Source: Thermodesulforhabdaceae bacterium (GTDB lineage: Bacteria; Desulfobacterota; Syntrophobacteria; Syntrophobacterales; Thermodesulforhabdaceae). From it: DNA of 64,000 bases. The stretch covers positions 91,001 to 155,000 of the forward strand of contig JBBFKT010000006.1 in NCBI GenBank assembly GCA_037482015.1. The letters are read 5' to 3'. A program made the translations under genes and the position numbers. The notes beneath the pieces were generated by a model. That model was not told the DNA's origin, searched no databases, and saw nothing but the letters and a program-made list of their open reading frames with translations. This document shows, piece after piece, positions 1-8,302 of the stretch (position 1 is its first letter; each line of letters starts with the position of its first letter).

Positions 1-2
1 TC

Positions 3-233
3 AGGAAGAACGTAAAACCTCTGGATTCGTCTCATGACCCAGCTGATCTAAAAAAGGCTCTTGAGCTTGCTCTCCTGCCAGCTCCGCCCATTTTCACGGG
101 GGTTTTCTTTAAAACCACCGATCGCCCTGTCTTTGGTGATGATTTTCTGATGGAGATGGGTGTTTCTTCTCTTGTAGAACCAGTTTTTCCTTCTGACAAG
201 GATGTTCTGAAAATATTGGAACAATTTAGGTAA
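3..233 (+). CDS. C-terminal end of a probable 2-oxoacid:acceptor oxidoreductase beta subunit (partial)
   Basis: An open frame enters from the left edge and ends at TAA 231-233, giving 76 residues without a start. The segment PPIFTGVFFKTTDRPVF followed by a short tail resembles the C-terminus of thiamine-pyrophosphate-binding beta subunits of 2-oxoacid:ferredoxin oxidoreductases, where a G-V-[FLI]-[YF]...RP motif is common. This is a weak family match from memory, because the TPP-binding part lies outside the window. The next gene follows 27 bases later on the same strand. Confidence 0.4.
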   Translation, partial: RKNVKPLDSSHDPADLKKALELALLPAPPIFTGVFFKTTDRPVFGDDFLMEMGVSSLVEPVFPSDKDVLKILEQFR

Positions 234-260
234 AATTTAGGCTAAAGTGAGGGAATCATT

Positions 261-2222
261 ATGGCAGTTGATAAGGGAATAAAAATTTTACTTGTTGAGG
301 ATTCGAAGATAACTCGCCGGATGGAGTGTAAGGTATTAAACGATCTTGGGTTTAACAACATCATAGAAGCCGACGATGGTGATCATGCCATATCTCTTCT
401 GGCTAAGCACCCCGATGTGGATGTTATTATTAGTGACTGGAATATGCCCAAAATGGGCGGCATTGAACTTTTAAAATGGGTTCGACAGCAAGAGAAATAC
501 CGAGAGCTGCCTTTTATTCTGGCTACGGGAAGAGCACAAAAAAAGGAGGTGGTGGAAGCCTCCGAGGCTGGGGCAAGTAATATTATTTCCAAGCCCTTTG
601 CTCCACCGGAACTTTTGAGGGTTATTGAACAGACTTTTTCCGGGAGGACTCTACAGACTCTTTCCCAGGAAATTCCAGAAAGAAAACCCGTGCTAGACGC
701 CAGTGGAAAACCGATTCTGAATATTGCTCACATTCAGATTACCGACCATCTTACTCTTGGGGTTGCAAAGCATTTGATAGACACAGGTAAAGTTGCTCCG
801 AAACATTTTGCTTCTCTTCAGACTATTTGTATGACGAGCTGGAATCCTGTCCGGGAAGCCTTGGAACAGGGCACGGTGGATGGAGCTCTGGTTCTTGCGC
901 CCATTGCTATGGATCTCTTCGCATATAACGTTCCAGTAAAGGTTGTGTTGCTTGCTCACAAAAATGGTAGTATTTGCGTTCGCAAAAAGGAGCCCCTGAA
1001 GTCACTGGTGGAATTTTTCAAAAACAAGACTTTTTGCATTCCCCACGAGCTGTCCATTCATCATATTATTTCGCACATGTTTATGAATGAATTGGGACTT
1101 AAAGCTGGAATTGCTGGAAGCCGGGAAGGAGATTTTTTCTATGAAGTGGTTCCGCCTGTAAAAATGCCCGAATTTCTTAAAATAAATCCCGAAGCCAGTG
1201 GTTTCCTCGTGGCTGAGCCCATTGGGACAAAAGCCATAGCTGAAGGCGTTGCGGAGCAACTATTCCTGTCTGCGGAGGTATGGCAGAATCATCCCTGTTG
1301 CGTTGTGGCTTTCCGGTCTGAAATCATCGATAGACATGGGGAAGCCGTGGAAGAATTTGTCAGATTGATGGTTGAAGCGGGCGATTTTATAACTAAAAAG
1401 CCTGAAAAGGCGGCTGAAATTGGAGTAACCTTCCTGGATCCGCAAAAAACGCTGGGGCTTAAAGTGCCCATCTTGAAAAATGTTCTCACAGAAACTCAGG
1501 GAATAAAAGCTGACGACCTCAGACCAGATCTTGATGCGCTTGGCAAAATGGTTTCTTACATGAAGGAGAGCATGGATATAGACCTTGCTATTGATATACC
1601 CTCTTTTGTTGACATGAGATTTTCCGACAGTGCATACAGACATGCTAGTGGTTATGTTCCAAGACCGTCACGACTCTTGAGCATTAAAGATCTTATTGCC
1701 AGGGTATCACAGGATGTTCAGGAAGCTCGCGTTTCTGCAAAGAGTTTTCTTGGGCAGGAAGGGAAATATCTTATTTTTCATCTTAACAATCAACAATACG
1801 GGATTGATGTGCTGCACGTTAAGGAAATTGTTGGAATAATGCCAATTCGTGAAATTCCGCAAGCACCTTCATTTGTAAAAGGTGTTATCAATTTACGAGG
1901 TAAGGTAATACCGGTTATTGATCTAAGACTTAAACTTAATATGCCGGGAGCGGATTACAATGAGAGAACATGCATTGTGATTTTGGAAATTCCTCTCGAG
2001 CGAGGCGTTTTTCATGTGGGAGTTATAGTCGATACCGTTTCTCATGTGGAGACCATTAAAGCTCGAGATGTGGAACCACCTCCCAGGTTTGGTTCTGGTG
2101 TAAGTCTTCCCTTTGTTAGAGCCATGGCTAAGTCTGACGGACATGTTAAGATATTGCTGGACGCTATCCATCTATTTGAGAAAGCCGAGTTAGAAAGAAT
2201 TTCGGCAGCTCAAGCAGCATAG
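261..2222 (+). CDS. Chemotaxis-type fusion protein: response-regulator receiver, NMT1/NrtA-like substrate-binding domain, CheW domain
   Basis: This 653-residue protein has three parts. Residues 5-125 are a receiver domain with the acidic pair E13/D14, phosphoacceptor D59 in IISDWNMP, T89 and K111. Residues about 150-470 resemble the periplasmic substrate-binding fold of SsuA/NrtA/NMT1 proteins (CMTSWNPVREALEQG, VAEPIGTKA), but no signal peptide or membrane segment is present, so the domain is inferred to be cytosolic. Residues about 501-640 are a CheW domain (YGIDVLHVKEIVG, PSFVKGVINLRGKVIPVIDLR). Known CheV proteins carry CheW first and REC last; here the order is reversed with a ligand-binding module between. 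A role as a metabolite- and phosphorylation-sensitive coupler between receptors and CheA is inferred. The start has a GAGGG ribosome site. Confidence 0.88.
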   Translation: MAVDKGIKILLVEDSKITRRMECKVLNDLGFNNIIEADDGDHAISLLAKHPDVDVIISDWNMPKMGGIELLKWVRQQEKYRELPFILATGRAQKKEVVEASEAGASNIISKPFAPPELLRVIEQTFSGRTLQTLSQEIPERKPVLDASGKPILNIAHIQITDHLTLGVAKHLIDTGKVAPKHFASLQTICMTSWNPVREALEQGTVDGALVLAPIAMDLFAYNVPVKVVLLAHKNGSICVRKKEPLKSLVEFFKNKTFCIPHELSIHHIISHMFMNELGLKAGIAGSREGDFFYEVVPPVKMPEFLKINPEASGFLVAEPIGTKAIAEGVAEQLFLSAEVWQNHPCCVVAFRSEIIDRHGEAVEEFVRLMVEAGDFITKKPEKAAEIGVTFLDPQKTLGLKVPILKNVLTETQGIKADDLRPDLDALGKMVSYMKESMDIDLAIDIPSFVDMRFSDSAYRHASGYVPRPSRLLSIKDLIARVSQDVQEARVSAKSFLGQEGKYLIFHLNNQQYGIDVLHVKEIVGIMPIREIPQAPSFVKGVINLRGKVIPVIDLRLKLNMPGADYNERTCIVILEIPLERGVFHVGVIVDTVSHVETIKARDVEPPPRFGSGVSLPFVRAMAKSDGHVKILLDAIHLFEKAELERISAAQAA

Positions 2223-2291
2223 ATAACTCTTTAATGGGAGTATAAGGCGATTCTGTGGCTTCTATAATTTCTAAGTTAGAGGATACTCGTT

Positions 2292-3701
2292 GTGAAAAAG
2301 GGAGAGGAAATTGTTCTCAGAATTGATAAGCTTGCTTACGGTGGAGCCGGAATAGGACGAGCGAATGGAACCGTTGTTTTTGTTGAAAGAGCCTTTCCCG
2401 GAGCACTGGTTAAGGCAATAGTCCTTCGAAAGAAAAAAGATCATTTTTTTGCCAGGGTTCTGGAAGTGTTAGAACCTTCGCCGTGGGAACGTGATCCTTT
2501 TTGCATGCACGAAAGTTACTGTGGAGGATGTCTATGGCAAAGGCTGGATTATTCTTCTCAGATTGAGTGGAAAGCTCGTCAAGTGGAAGAATCTCTCAGC
2601 CATATTGCTGGTCTGGAATCCGTGCCGCTTCTTCCTATAGAGCCTTCGCCCGTTACCCGGTATTATCGCAACAAAATGGAATTTGCCTTTTCTGCAAGAC
2701 GATGGCTTAGACCTGATGAAATTCAAAACTACAAAAATCAAGAACTAGAGCGAGGTTGTGGGCTTGGACTTCACGTTTACGGAGCCTTTGATCGAGTTTT
2801 CGACGTTGAAGAATGTTCTCTGGAGTCACCCGAAGCTGTTGATATTCTCAAAGCGGTGAGATTTTTTTGCAGGGAAAGTGGCCTTCCCGCTTACGGTATT
2901 TCTGGTCACACCGGGTTCTGGCGGTTTTTGGTGATAAAGGAAGCCAAAAATACAGGAGAACGCCTGGTTCACATCATAACAAGGTCCCATTCCGATTCCG
3001 AAAAAACCATTGATGGTCTTGCCAAGAAGCTTGAGGAACTCTGCCGATCAGGGGTAGCTATTACGACCTTGGTTCATTCCGTAAACGATCAGAAATCACA
3101 GGTTGCTGTTGGGGAAAATTCCAGAATCATTTGGGGATCGGGGAACATAACAGAGCGGTGTCTCCATATCAATCTGGCTATTTCTGCTCATTCTTTTTTC
3201 CAGACCAACCCGTCTGGAGCGGAAAAGCTTTATGGAAAGATTATCGAATGGGCTAATCTTTCTGGATCGGAAGAAGTGTGGGATCTTTACTGCGGGACGG
3301 GTTCTATTGGGCTTCTTCTAGCAAAACAAGCACGATTTGTTGTAGGCGTAGAACTTGTGGAAGATGCAGTAAGAGACGCTCAAAAGAACGCCTTTTCAAA
3401 TGGTATAGAAAACTGTGTTTTTTACGCAGGCGACATAAAAGATGTTATCAAGACTCTAGCACATCGTGCCCCTCACCTGGTTATCATAGATCCGCCTAGA
3501 GCCGGCATGCATCCAAAGGTTGTTAAGGCTCTTCTTGATCTTGCTCCACCCAGAATTATCGCTGTTTCCTGTAATCCTACGACGTTGGCTCGAGACGTTG
3601 GGTTGCTTGTGTCAAAATATCGCATAAGGGCAGTTCAGCCCTTTGATTTGTTCCCCCATACTCCCCACGTTGAATGCCTGGTGGATTTGGAACTGAACTA
3701 G
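2292..3701 (+). CDS. rlmD: 23S rRNA (uracil-5-)-methyltransferase, RlmD/RumA type
   Basis: This 469-residue protein belongs to the TrmA/RlmC/RlmD family, which makes 5-methyluridine with S-adenosylmethionine. Residues 1-60 look like a TRAM RNA-binding domain. Cysteines in PFCMHESYCGGC fit the family's [4Fe-4S] cluster. The C-terminal methylase domain shows the SAM loop DLYCGTGSIG, the motif IIDPPRAG and the catalytic cysteine in SCNPTTLARD. TRAM plus Fe-S favours RlmD over TrmA (no Fe-S) or RlmC (no TRAM), but the target uridine cannot be read from sequence. The start is GTG, preceded by AGAGGA. It follows the CheW fusion by 69 bases and ends at a hairpin shared with the convergent transpeptidase gene. 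Confidence 0.9.
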   Translation: MKKGEEIVLRIDKLAYGGAGIGRANGTVVFVERAFPGALVKAIVLRKKKDHFFARVLEVLEPSPWERDPFCMHESYCGGCLWQRLDYSSQIEWKARQVEESLSHIAGLESVPLLPIEPSPVTRYYRNKMEFAFSARRWLRPDEIQNYKNQELERGCGLGLHVYGAFDRVFDVEECSLESPEAVDILKAVRFFCRESGLPAYGISGHTGFWRFLVIKEAKNTGERLVHIITRSHSDSEKTIDGLAKKLEELCRSGVAITTLVHSVNDQKSQVAVGENSRIIWGSGNITERCLHINLAISAHSFFQTNPSGAEKLYGKIIEWANLSGSEEVWDLYCGTGSIGLLLAKQARFVVGVELVEDAVRDAQKNAFSNGIENCVFYAGDIKDVIKTLAHRAPHLVIIDPPRAGMHPKVVKALLDLAPPRIIAVSCNPTTLARDVGLLVSKYRIRAVQPFDLFPHTPHVECLVDLELN

Positions 3702-3710
3702 AAATAAAAA

Positions 3711-3745
3711 CATCCTCTATTCCTATTTTCAGGATATAGAGGATG
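3711..3745 (-). terminator. Intrinsic terminator of the L,D-transpeptidase gene
   Basis: CATCCTCTAT (3711-3720) pairs with ATAGAGGATG (3736-3745), and inner TCCT/AGGA extends the stem with one bulge. On the minus strand the stem is followed by TTTTTATTTC, so it is a good terminator for the minus-strand gene. It lacks a T-run on the plus side and would be weaker for rlmD. Confidence 0.7.
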
Positions 3746-3807
3746 CAGTATCGGCTACTGGGAAATAAAAGGGGAAAACTTGCTCCTGAGATTACAAATG
3801 GTTGCAA

Positions 3808-5568
3808 TTAAAAAAATACCTTGAAACCATTTTGTTCTTTCCATCCATAAATATCCCCACCGAATTCCAGAAGTCCATCTTCGGATACCAAAACAGGAAA
3901 ATAGGTTATGACTATGGGGACAGGACGTTCCAGTGTGATGAAAGTTTGATCTGGTTTTTTCAAGTATGAATCGATTTGATCTGCTTTTTTGGGATTGTCT
4001 CTTTCAAGTATTTCTCTCGCCAGGTCTAAAGCTCTCTCGACTCTGACACATCCGTGCGATATAGCTCGAAAAGCTCTTTTAAACAGATGTTGTTCTGGTG
4101 TGTCGTGTAGAAAGAACCCGTAGGGATTGTCGAATAAGAACTTAACCTTTCCCAAAGGATTTCTACCGCCAGGGAGTTGGTAAAGTCTTGGCTCTCCCCA
4201 GGAATATGTTGAATCGAGCATTCTAAATCCGCGCTTTTGGAAATAAAATTCGTCATTTGCTGCCTCTCTTTCAAGTTCAATTCTTATTCTTTCAGGAACA
4301 TACCATCGAGGGTTTATAACGACGGATTTAATTTCGCTTACAAGTGGTAGAGTATTATTCCATCGGACGATCTTTCCTCGAACTTTTATTTGTTTTCCAT
4401 CGGTTCTACCAACAATGACCTTGTGTCTGGAGATCAGGTTTCCATCGTAGTAATACTCTAAGGAGAAAGTCGGAATATTTACCCATATGAAATGGCTGTA
4501 TAATCTAAAAGGGGCTTCCTCCATACCCTCTAAAGTTATACGAATCCAGTTGAGTTTTTCTTCGTAGGGAATATTCATTTTCTCAACGGTCTTTTGCCCT
4601 ACCGTTCCGTCAGGCGTTACAAAATGGGTTCGTTGAAAATTTATAAGAGCTGTTTTGGTTTCTTCGTCAAGAACTCCGGTTGGTGCACCTTTGAAAAATC
4701 CTTCTTGGGCGAGTCTTTTTTGGACATTTGTAATAGCGGGACCGTGATAGCCAGGCTTGAGCTTTTCGGGAATGTTTACGGAGATCTGAGATGATCTTGC
4801 CAGATCTTCATACTTGGGTAGTGCTTCCTTTAGAGCTTTGTATGTTGGGATGCGATATAGAACATCAAAATTGAGAAAATCAACCATAGCTGTTTCGTTA
4901 TCAACAAAAGATATCCATGACAAGCCGGGATAAGGCGTTTTACTTTTGAGAAGACCTATAACGGAGGCGGTAAATATAGAATCCAGTTCAAGTCCCTTCT
5001 CTGCTAACCGCTCATAAGCTTTTTTCTGATGCTTTGCCCATTGAATAACGTTATTTTCTCGCTCTTTTTCTATTGCTTCCCCCGAGATGAAGAAATTCTT
5101 TTCCGGTTCTTGAGATGGACAAAGCTTGATAGTATCGGGATCTATTCCTGCCGGAAACTGATTTGATAATCCCTGTCGAGCTTCCTCCAGTTCTCGAATC
5201 AACCGATTTATCTCTTCTTCTCTTGGCACACTGCCAGAAAACTTCCTCATGATAGCACTCATGGAGTCCTTTGGCTTAAATTGGCTGTCAATGAAAAGCA
5301 GATTACCTGAAGTGGCTTTATAAATAGATCTTAGGTCGCTCGCTTCAGCACCTTCAAATCGCTTCGCAATGAAGCTTTGAAGCCACTCAGACCATGGTTG
5401 ACGATAGAACGATACAATTGCTCTAGCGGTTATTAAATCTGGTCTTGAAAAATCCCTAAGATTAAAACACCAATCGGACTTGGCTTCTGTGGTTATTAAT
5501 ACTACACCTAAACAGAACATTACCGTTGTCAAAAGAATCCGTTTCACAGCCCCTTTCTCCTTGATCAC
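3808..5568 (-). CDS. Murein L,D-transpeptidase, YcbB/LdtD-like, with peptidoglycan-binding domain
   Basis: This 586-residue exported protein forms 3-3 peptidoglycan cross-links or attaches proteins to peptidoglycan. It has an N-terminal signal segment with a charged start and a hydrophobic stretch (about residues 11-28). A peptidoglycan-binding domain follows (GPAITNVQKRLAQEGF, GVLDEETKTALINFQ), then a YkuD catalytic domain. The catalytic motif ISHGCVRV has nucleophile Cys507 and His505. Length and domain order match the YcbB class. The start is GTG at 5568, and its GTGA overlaps the stop of the upstream Cys-rich ORF by four bases, suggesting translational coupling. Transcription ends at the hairpin 3711-3745. 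Confidence 0.9.
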   Translation of the reverse strand: MIKEKGAVKRILLTTVMFCLGVVLITTEAKSDWCFNLRDFSRPDLITARAIVSFYRQPWSEWLQSFIAKRFEGAEASDLRSIYKATSGNLLFIDSQFKPKDSMSAIMRKFSGSVPREEEINRLIRELEEARQGLSNQFPAGIDPDTIKLCPSQEPEKNFFISGEAIEKERENNVIQWAKHQKKAYERLAEKGLELDSIFTASVIGLLKSKTPYPGLSWISFVDNETAMVDFLNFDVLYRIPTYKALKEALPKYEDLARSSQISVNIPEKLKPGYHGPAITNVQKRLAQEGFFKGAPTGVLDEETKTALINFQRTHFVTPDGTVGQKTVEKMNIPYEEKLNWIRITLEGMEEAPFRLYSHFIWVNIPTFSLEYYYDGNLISRHKVIVGRTDGKQIKVRGKIVRWNNTLPLVSEIKSVVINPRWYVPERIRIELEREAANDEFYFQKRGFRMLDSTYSWGEPRLYQLPGGRNPLGKVKFLFDNPYGFFLHDTPEQHLFKRAFRAISHGCVRVERALDLAREILERDNPKKADQIDSYLKKPDQTFITLERPVPIVITYFPVLVSEDGLLEFGGDIYGWKEQNGFKVFF

Positions 5569-5786
5569 GATTTGTTCAGTTTGTCATAAAATTCAATCTG
5601 GTCTTTCAGACTTAATTTGCTTCTACATAACTGTTTGCTTCTGTTACGGCACAAATTACATCGGCTTTCTGCACACATTTGGCAAAATGAACAATCGGCG
5701 CATTTATGCTTTTTATCAAGATCCTTTCCCAGATTTTCATGAAAAGGATCATAAATCATGAAACCATCTTTGTTTAACCTAAACAT
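5565..5786 (-). CDS. Small Cys-rich protein coupled to the L,D-transpeptidase (unrecognised family)
   Basis: This 73-residue ORF starts at ATG 5786, directly after a strong GAGGAGGAG ribosome site, and ends in a four-base overlap with the transpeptidase start. It has seven cysteines (29, 32, 35, 38, 43, 46, 54) in CADCSFCQMC and SRCNLCRNRSKQLC, in the centre of an otherwise charged protein without signal peptide or membrane segment. The spacing suggests a metal or Fe-S binding knuckle; I do not recognise the family. A longer frame upstream in the same phase is not supported by a start or ribosome site. Good initiation signals and coupling make it a likely real gene. Confidence 0.65.
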   Translation of the reverse strand: MFRLNKDGFMIYDPFHENLGKDLDKKHKCADCSFCQMCAESRCNLCRNRSKQLCRSKLSLKDQIEFYDKLNKS

Positions 5787-5962
5787 CTCTCCTCCTCGCC
5801 TTTTATCTCCTCTTTGGAAAATAAATATAAAAATTTTAAACGCCTTGCACAAGATAAAGATAAAACTTGCAAAGCTAGAGAGACTTCTTATAGTGAAGAT
5901 AAGATTAAAGTGATAAGCAGAAGCAATACTGTAGTAGGGCAAAATTGAAAAAGGAGGGTAAA

Positions 5963-6121
5963 ATGGATCGTTACGTATGTTCAATCTGTGGTTATGTTTA
6001 CGACCCTGCCAAAGGAGATCCAGATAGAGGCATCCCAGCGGGAACGCCTTTTGAAAAACTTCCAGACGATTGGACCTGTCCGGTTTGTGGAGCCAGCAAA
6101 AGCGATTTTGAAAAAGAATAG
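5963..6121 (+). CDS. Rubredoxin
   Basis: This 52-residue protein has the two canonical iron-binding pairs, [10 protein letters not shown] near the start and [11 protein letters not shown] near the end, plus the family signature [15 protein letters not shown]. It is a one-electron carrier with a single Fe(Cys)4 site in the cytosol, typically feeding rubrerythrin, superoxide reductase or oxygen reductases in anaerobes. The ATG is preceded by AAGGAGGG. It is the first gene of a redox run and lies 69 bases before a ferritin-like diiron protein that it may reduce. Confidence 0.95.
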   Translation: MDRYVCSICGYVYDPAKGDPDRGIPAGTPFEKLPDDWTCPVCGASKSDFEKE

Positions 6122-6190
6122 CTAGTTAGCAAAGCAGCAGTGTGGAATATCACTCTGCTGCTTTCTTTGATTATAGATAAGGAGGAAGAA

Positions 6191-6691
6191 ATGCTTTTCG
6201 GATTTAACGCAGCAGAAGTTTTTGACATAGCCATAAATATTGAAGAAAACGGTAAGGCTTTTTACACTCAAGCGGCTCAATTAGTTGAAAATGTTGATGT
6301 AAAGAATCTCTTCTTAGAACTTGCAAAAGAGGAAGAAAACCACAAGGCTAGATTTGCCGAACTTAAAAAGCTTCTGCCCCCACAGGCTCAGCAACCAACC
6401 GTTCCTGACATATCCGATGAACTTGATGCCTACATTAAAATGATGGCCCAGGAACATATCTTTAATAGTCCTTCCGGAGTTGAACAGGAACTTAAGAAAA
6501 TTTCTTCGGTTCAGGATGCCTTGAGGCTTGCCATTCAGTTTGAAAAAGATTCTGTGCTGTTTTTCGTCAGCATGAAGGAAGCAACAGATGATACCAGAGG
6601 ACGGGAAATGATCGATTTGCTAATAAAGGAAGAGCAAGAACACGTTAAGCGGCTTTCTCTGGCTTTACGTCGTGTTTTGAAAGGTTCTTAG
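6191..6691 (+). CDS. Ferritin-like diiron protein (rubrerythrin family without rubredoxin domain)
   Basis: This 166-residue four-helix-bundle protein has paired metal-ligand motifs EENGKAFY, EEENHKARF, EKDSVLFF and EEQEHVKRL, the pattern of erythrin/rubrerythrin domains that reduce hydrogen peroxide or handle iron. The C-terminal rubredoxin domain of classical rubrerythrin is missing, but a free rubredoxin is encoded just upstream. I chose ATG 6191 because it follows TAAGGAGGAAG; an in-frame GTG at 6140 would add an unconserved leader. The gene ends just before the terminator-like hairpin 6716-6749. Confidence 0.88.
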   Translation: MLFGFNAAEVFDIAINIEENGKAFYTQAAQLVENVDVKNLFLELAKEEENHKARFAELKKLLPPQAQQPTVPDISDELDAYIKMMAQEHIFNSPSGVEQELKKISSVQDALRLAIQFEKDSVLFFVSMKEATDDTRGREMIDLLIKEEQEHVKRLSLALRRVLKGS

Positions 6692-6715
6692 TATTGGTTC
6701 TAAGGCAATCTCTAC

Positions 6716-6749
6716 AGTGGACACAGCTAAAGTGTCCACTTTTAATTTT
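6716..6749 (+). terminator. Intrinsic terminator or attenuator after the ferritin-like gene
   Basis: AGTGGACAC (6716-6724) pairs perfectly with GTGTCCACT (6732-6740), with a seven-base loop, followed by TTTAATTTT. It separates the rubredoxin/ferritin-like pair from the glutaredoxin genes. Confidence 0.75.
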
Positions 6750-6767
6750 CTAACAGGAGTAAAAAAT

Positions 6768-7022
6768 ATGGCTTCCCGTGTGAGAATATTCAGCACGCCA
6801 ACCTGCCCATATTGTAAGCAAGCTAAGGAATTTCTTACCACGAAAGGGATTTCTTTTGAAGATGTCGATGTTTCATCAAACCCCGAAGGACTTAAAGAAA
6901 TGAGAAGTATTTCCGGGGGCGCTCGCACTGTTCCCGTAATCGCCATAGATGACGTGGTGATTGTAGGATACGAAGAGACCGATATAGTTAAAACTCTCAA
7001 AGAAAAAGGGCTTCTTTCTTAA
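6768..7022 (+). CDS. Glutaredoxin-like thiol-disulfide protein
   Basis: This 84-residue thioredoxin-fold protein has a CPYC active site near the N-terminus (RIFSTPTCPYCKQAKEFL), the cis-proline TVPVI and a following GYEE loop, all typical of NrdH/glutaredoxin-family disulfide reductases. Start ATG 6768 follows AACAGGAG; a longer in-frame start at 6717 would run through the upstream terminator stem and is rejected. It precedes, by 57 bases, a thioredoxin reductase that carries its own glutaredoxin domain, so it is probably reduced by that enzyme or shares substrates with it. Confidence 0.9.
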   Translation: MASRVRIFSTPTCPYCKQAKEFLTTKGISFEDVDVSSNPEGLKEMRSISGGARTVPVIAIDDVVIVGYEETDIVKTLKEKGLLS

Positions 7023-7079
7023 GGACAACGGGTTTTTCAGCCTCTAGATAGAATCCTTTATAAAGGGGGTTGGGTCTAG

Positions 7080-8300
7080 ATGACCGTTTCTCGGGTTACC
7101 GTTTATACAGTTTCAGGATGCCCTTTTTGCGATAGCGTTAAAAAACTATTAAAAGAAAAGGGAATAGAATTTCTTGAGATTGACGCTCCTCCCTATAGTG
7201 ATCAGTGGTTTGAAATGGTGAAAAAGACCGGAAGTGGAGCTCTTCCTCAGGTGCTTGTGGGAGACGAGACCGTAGGAGGTTATCTTGATGTGATTTTCTA
7301 CGAGGCTTCCGGACTTTTGTATCAAAAGCTGGGAATAGAATCTCCGGACGTGCGCAAAATAGAAACTCTATACGATGTGATAATTCTCGGAGCTGGTCCT
7401 GCCGGTTTGAGCGCTGCTATTTATGCGGCTCGCAAGGTATTAAAAACTCTTGTTATAAGCGGCAACATCGGTGGTCAGGTGACATGGACCTACGACATTG
7501 ATAACTATCTCGGATTTAGTCAGGTTAATGCGCAGGATCTTATCAAAAAGTTTCGAGAACATGTTGAAAAATACGGTGTAGAAACGGTTATAGGGCAGGA
7601 AGTTGTATCGGCCGACATTACGGGGCGAATTAAGCGAGTAACCACAAAAGATGGTAGATCTTTTTATGGCAAAACTCTAATTATCGCCACAGGAGGACAG
7701 CATAAGCGACTCAACATCCCTGGAGAGAAGGAATTTCTAGGGCGGGGAGTCTCTTACTGTTCAACCTGTGACGCTCCCCTTTTTGCTGATGCAACCGTTG
7801 CCGTCATTGGTGGAGGAAATTCTGCACTCGAAGCCGTAATAGACCTTATGCCTATAGCAAAGCACATCTACCTTGTTTCTTTGACAGAACTTACAGGAGA
7901 TCCTTTGCTTCAGGAAAGAGTTAAAAAATCCCCCATGGTGGAAATCTTTACTCGTCATAAACCTGTAGCTATTCTGGGAAAGCAGGAGGTTGAAGGGATC
8001 GAGATTTTGTCTTTAGAGGAAAACAAAACCAAGACTCTTAATGTAGAGGGGGTTTTCATAGAAGTCGGAATTATGCCCAATTCATCTCTTTTTGTTGATG
8101 TGCTGGCCACAAACGAGCGAGGCGAAATTATTGTGGATGAAATGTGCAGAACCGGTGTTGCTGGAGTATTTGCCTGTGGCGATGTGACAAGTGTTCCTTA
8201 CAAGCAGGTTGTGGTTGCGGCCGGGGAAGGCGCTAAGGCAGCCCTGTCGGCTTATAATTATCTGGTAAACCGAGCGGGTAAAACTCCCGGTTCTGGTTAA
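7080..8300 (+). CDS. Thioredoxin-reductase-like flavoprotein with N-terminal glutaredoxin domain
   Basis: Residues 1-85 form a glutaredoxin-like domain with C14-P-F-C17 and cis-proline ALPQV. Residues about 97-400 form a class II pyridine-nucleotide disulfide oxidoreductase: FAD loop GAGPAG at 104-109, redox pair C227-S-T-C230, nucleotide loop GGGNSA at 244-249, and the C-terminal FAD motif GVFACGDV. The HRRxxxR motif that binds the NADPH phosphate in classical TrxR is absent; the equivalent region reads YLVSLTELTGDPLLQ, as in AhpF-like reductases, so NADH or another donor is possible. In known AhpF the N-terminal module is a double thioredoxin fold, whereas here it is a single glutaredoxin. 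Electron flow FAD to C227/C230 to C14/C17 to the neighbouring glutaredoxin is inferred. Confidence 0.9.
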   Translation: MTVSRVTVYTVSGCPFCDSVKKLLKEKGIEFLEIDAPPYSDQWFEMVKKTGSGALPQVLVGDETVGGYLDVIFYEASGLLYQKLGIESPDVRKIETLYDVIILGAGPAGLSAAIYAARKVLKTLVISGNIGGQVTWTYDIDNYLGFSQVNAQDLIKKFREHVEKYGVETVIGQEVVSADITGRIKRVTTKDGRSFYGKTLIIATGGQHKRLNIPGEKEFLGRGVSYCSTCDAPLFADATVAVIGGGNSALEAVIDLMPIAKHIYLVSLTELTGDPLLQERVKKSPMVEIFTRHKPVAILGKQEVEGIEILSLEENKTKTLNVEGVFIEVGIMPNSSLFVDVLATNERGEIIVDEMCRTGVAGVFACGDVTSVPYKQVVVAAGEGAKAALSAYNYLVNRAGKTPGSG

Positions 8301-8302
8301 AA

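Noticed and set aside
1260..1643. 127-codon minus-strand frame inside the CheW fusion gene
   Set aside because: It is antisense to a clearly coding region and lacks family motifs.
5787..5984. Upstream extension of the Cys-rich minus-strand ORF to 139 residues
   Set aside because: The extension lacks a ribosome site and reads low-complexity AT-rich DNA; ATG 5786 has a strong site.
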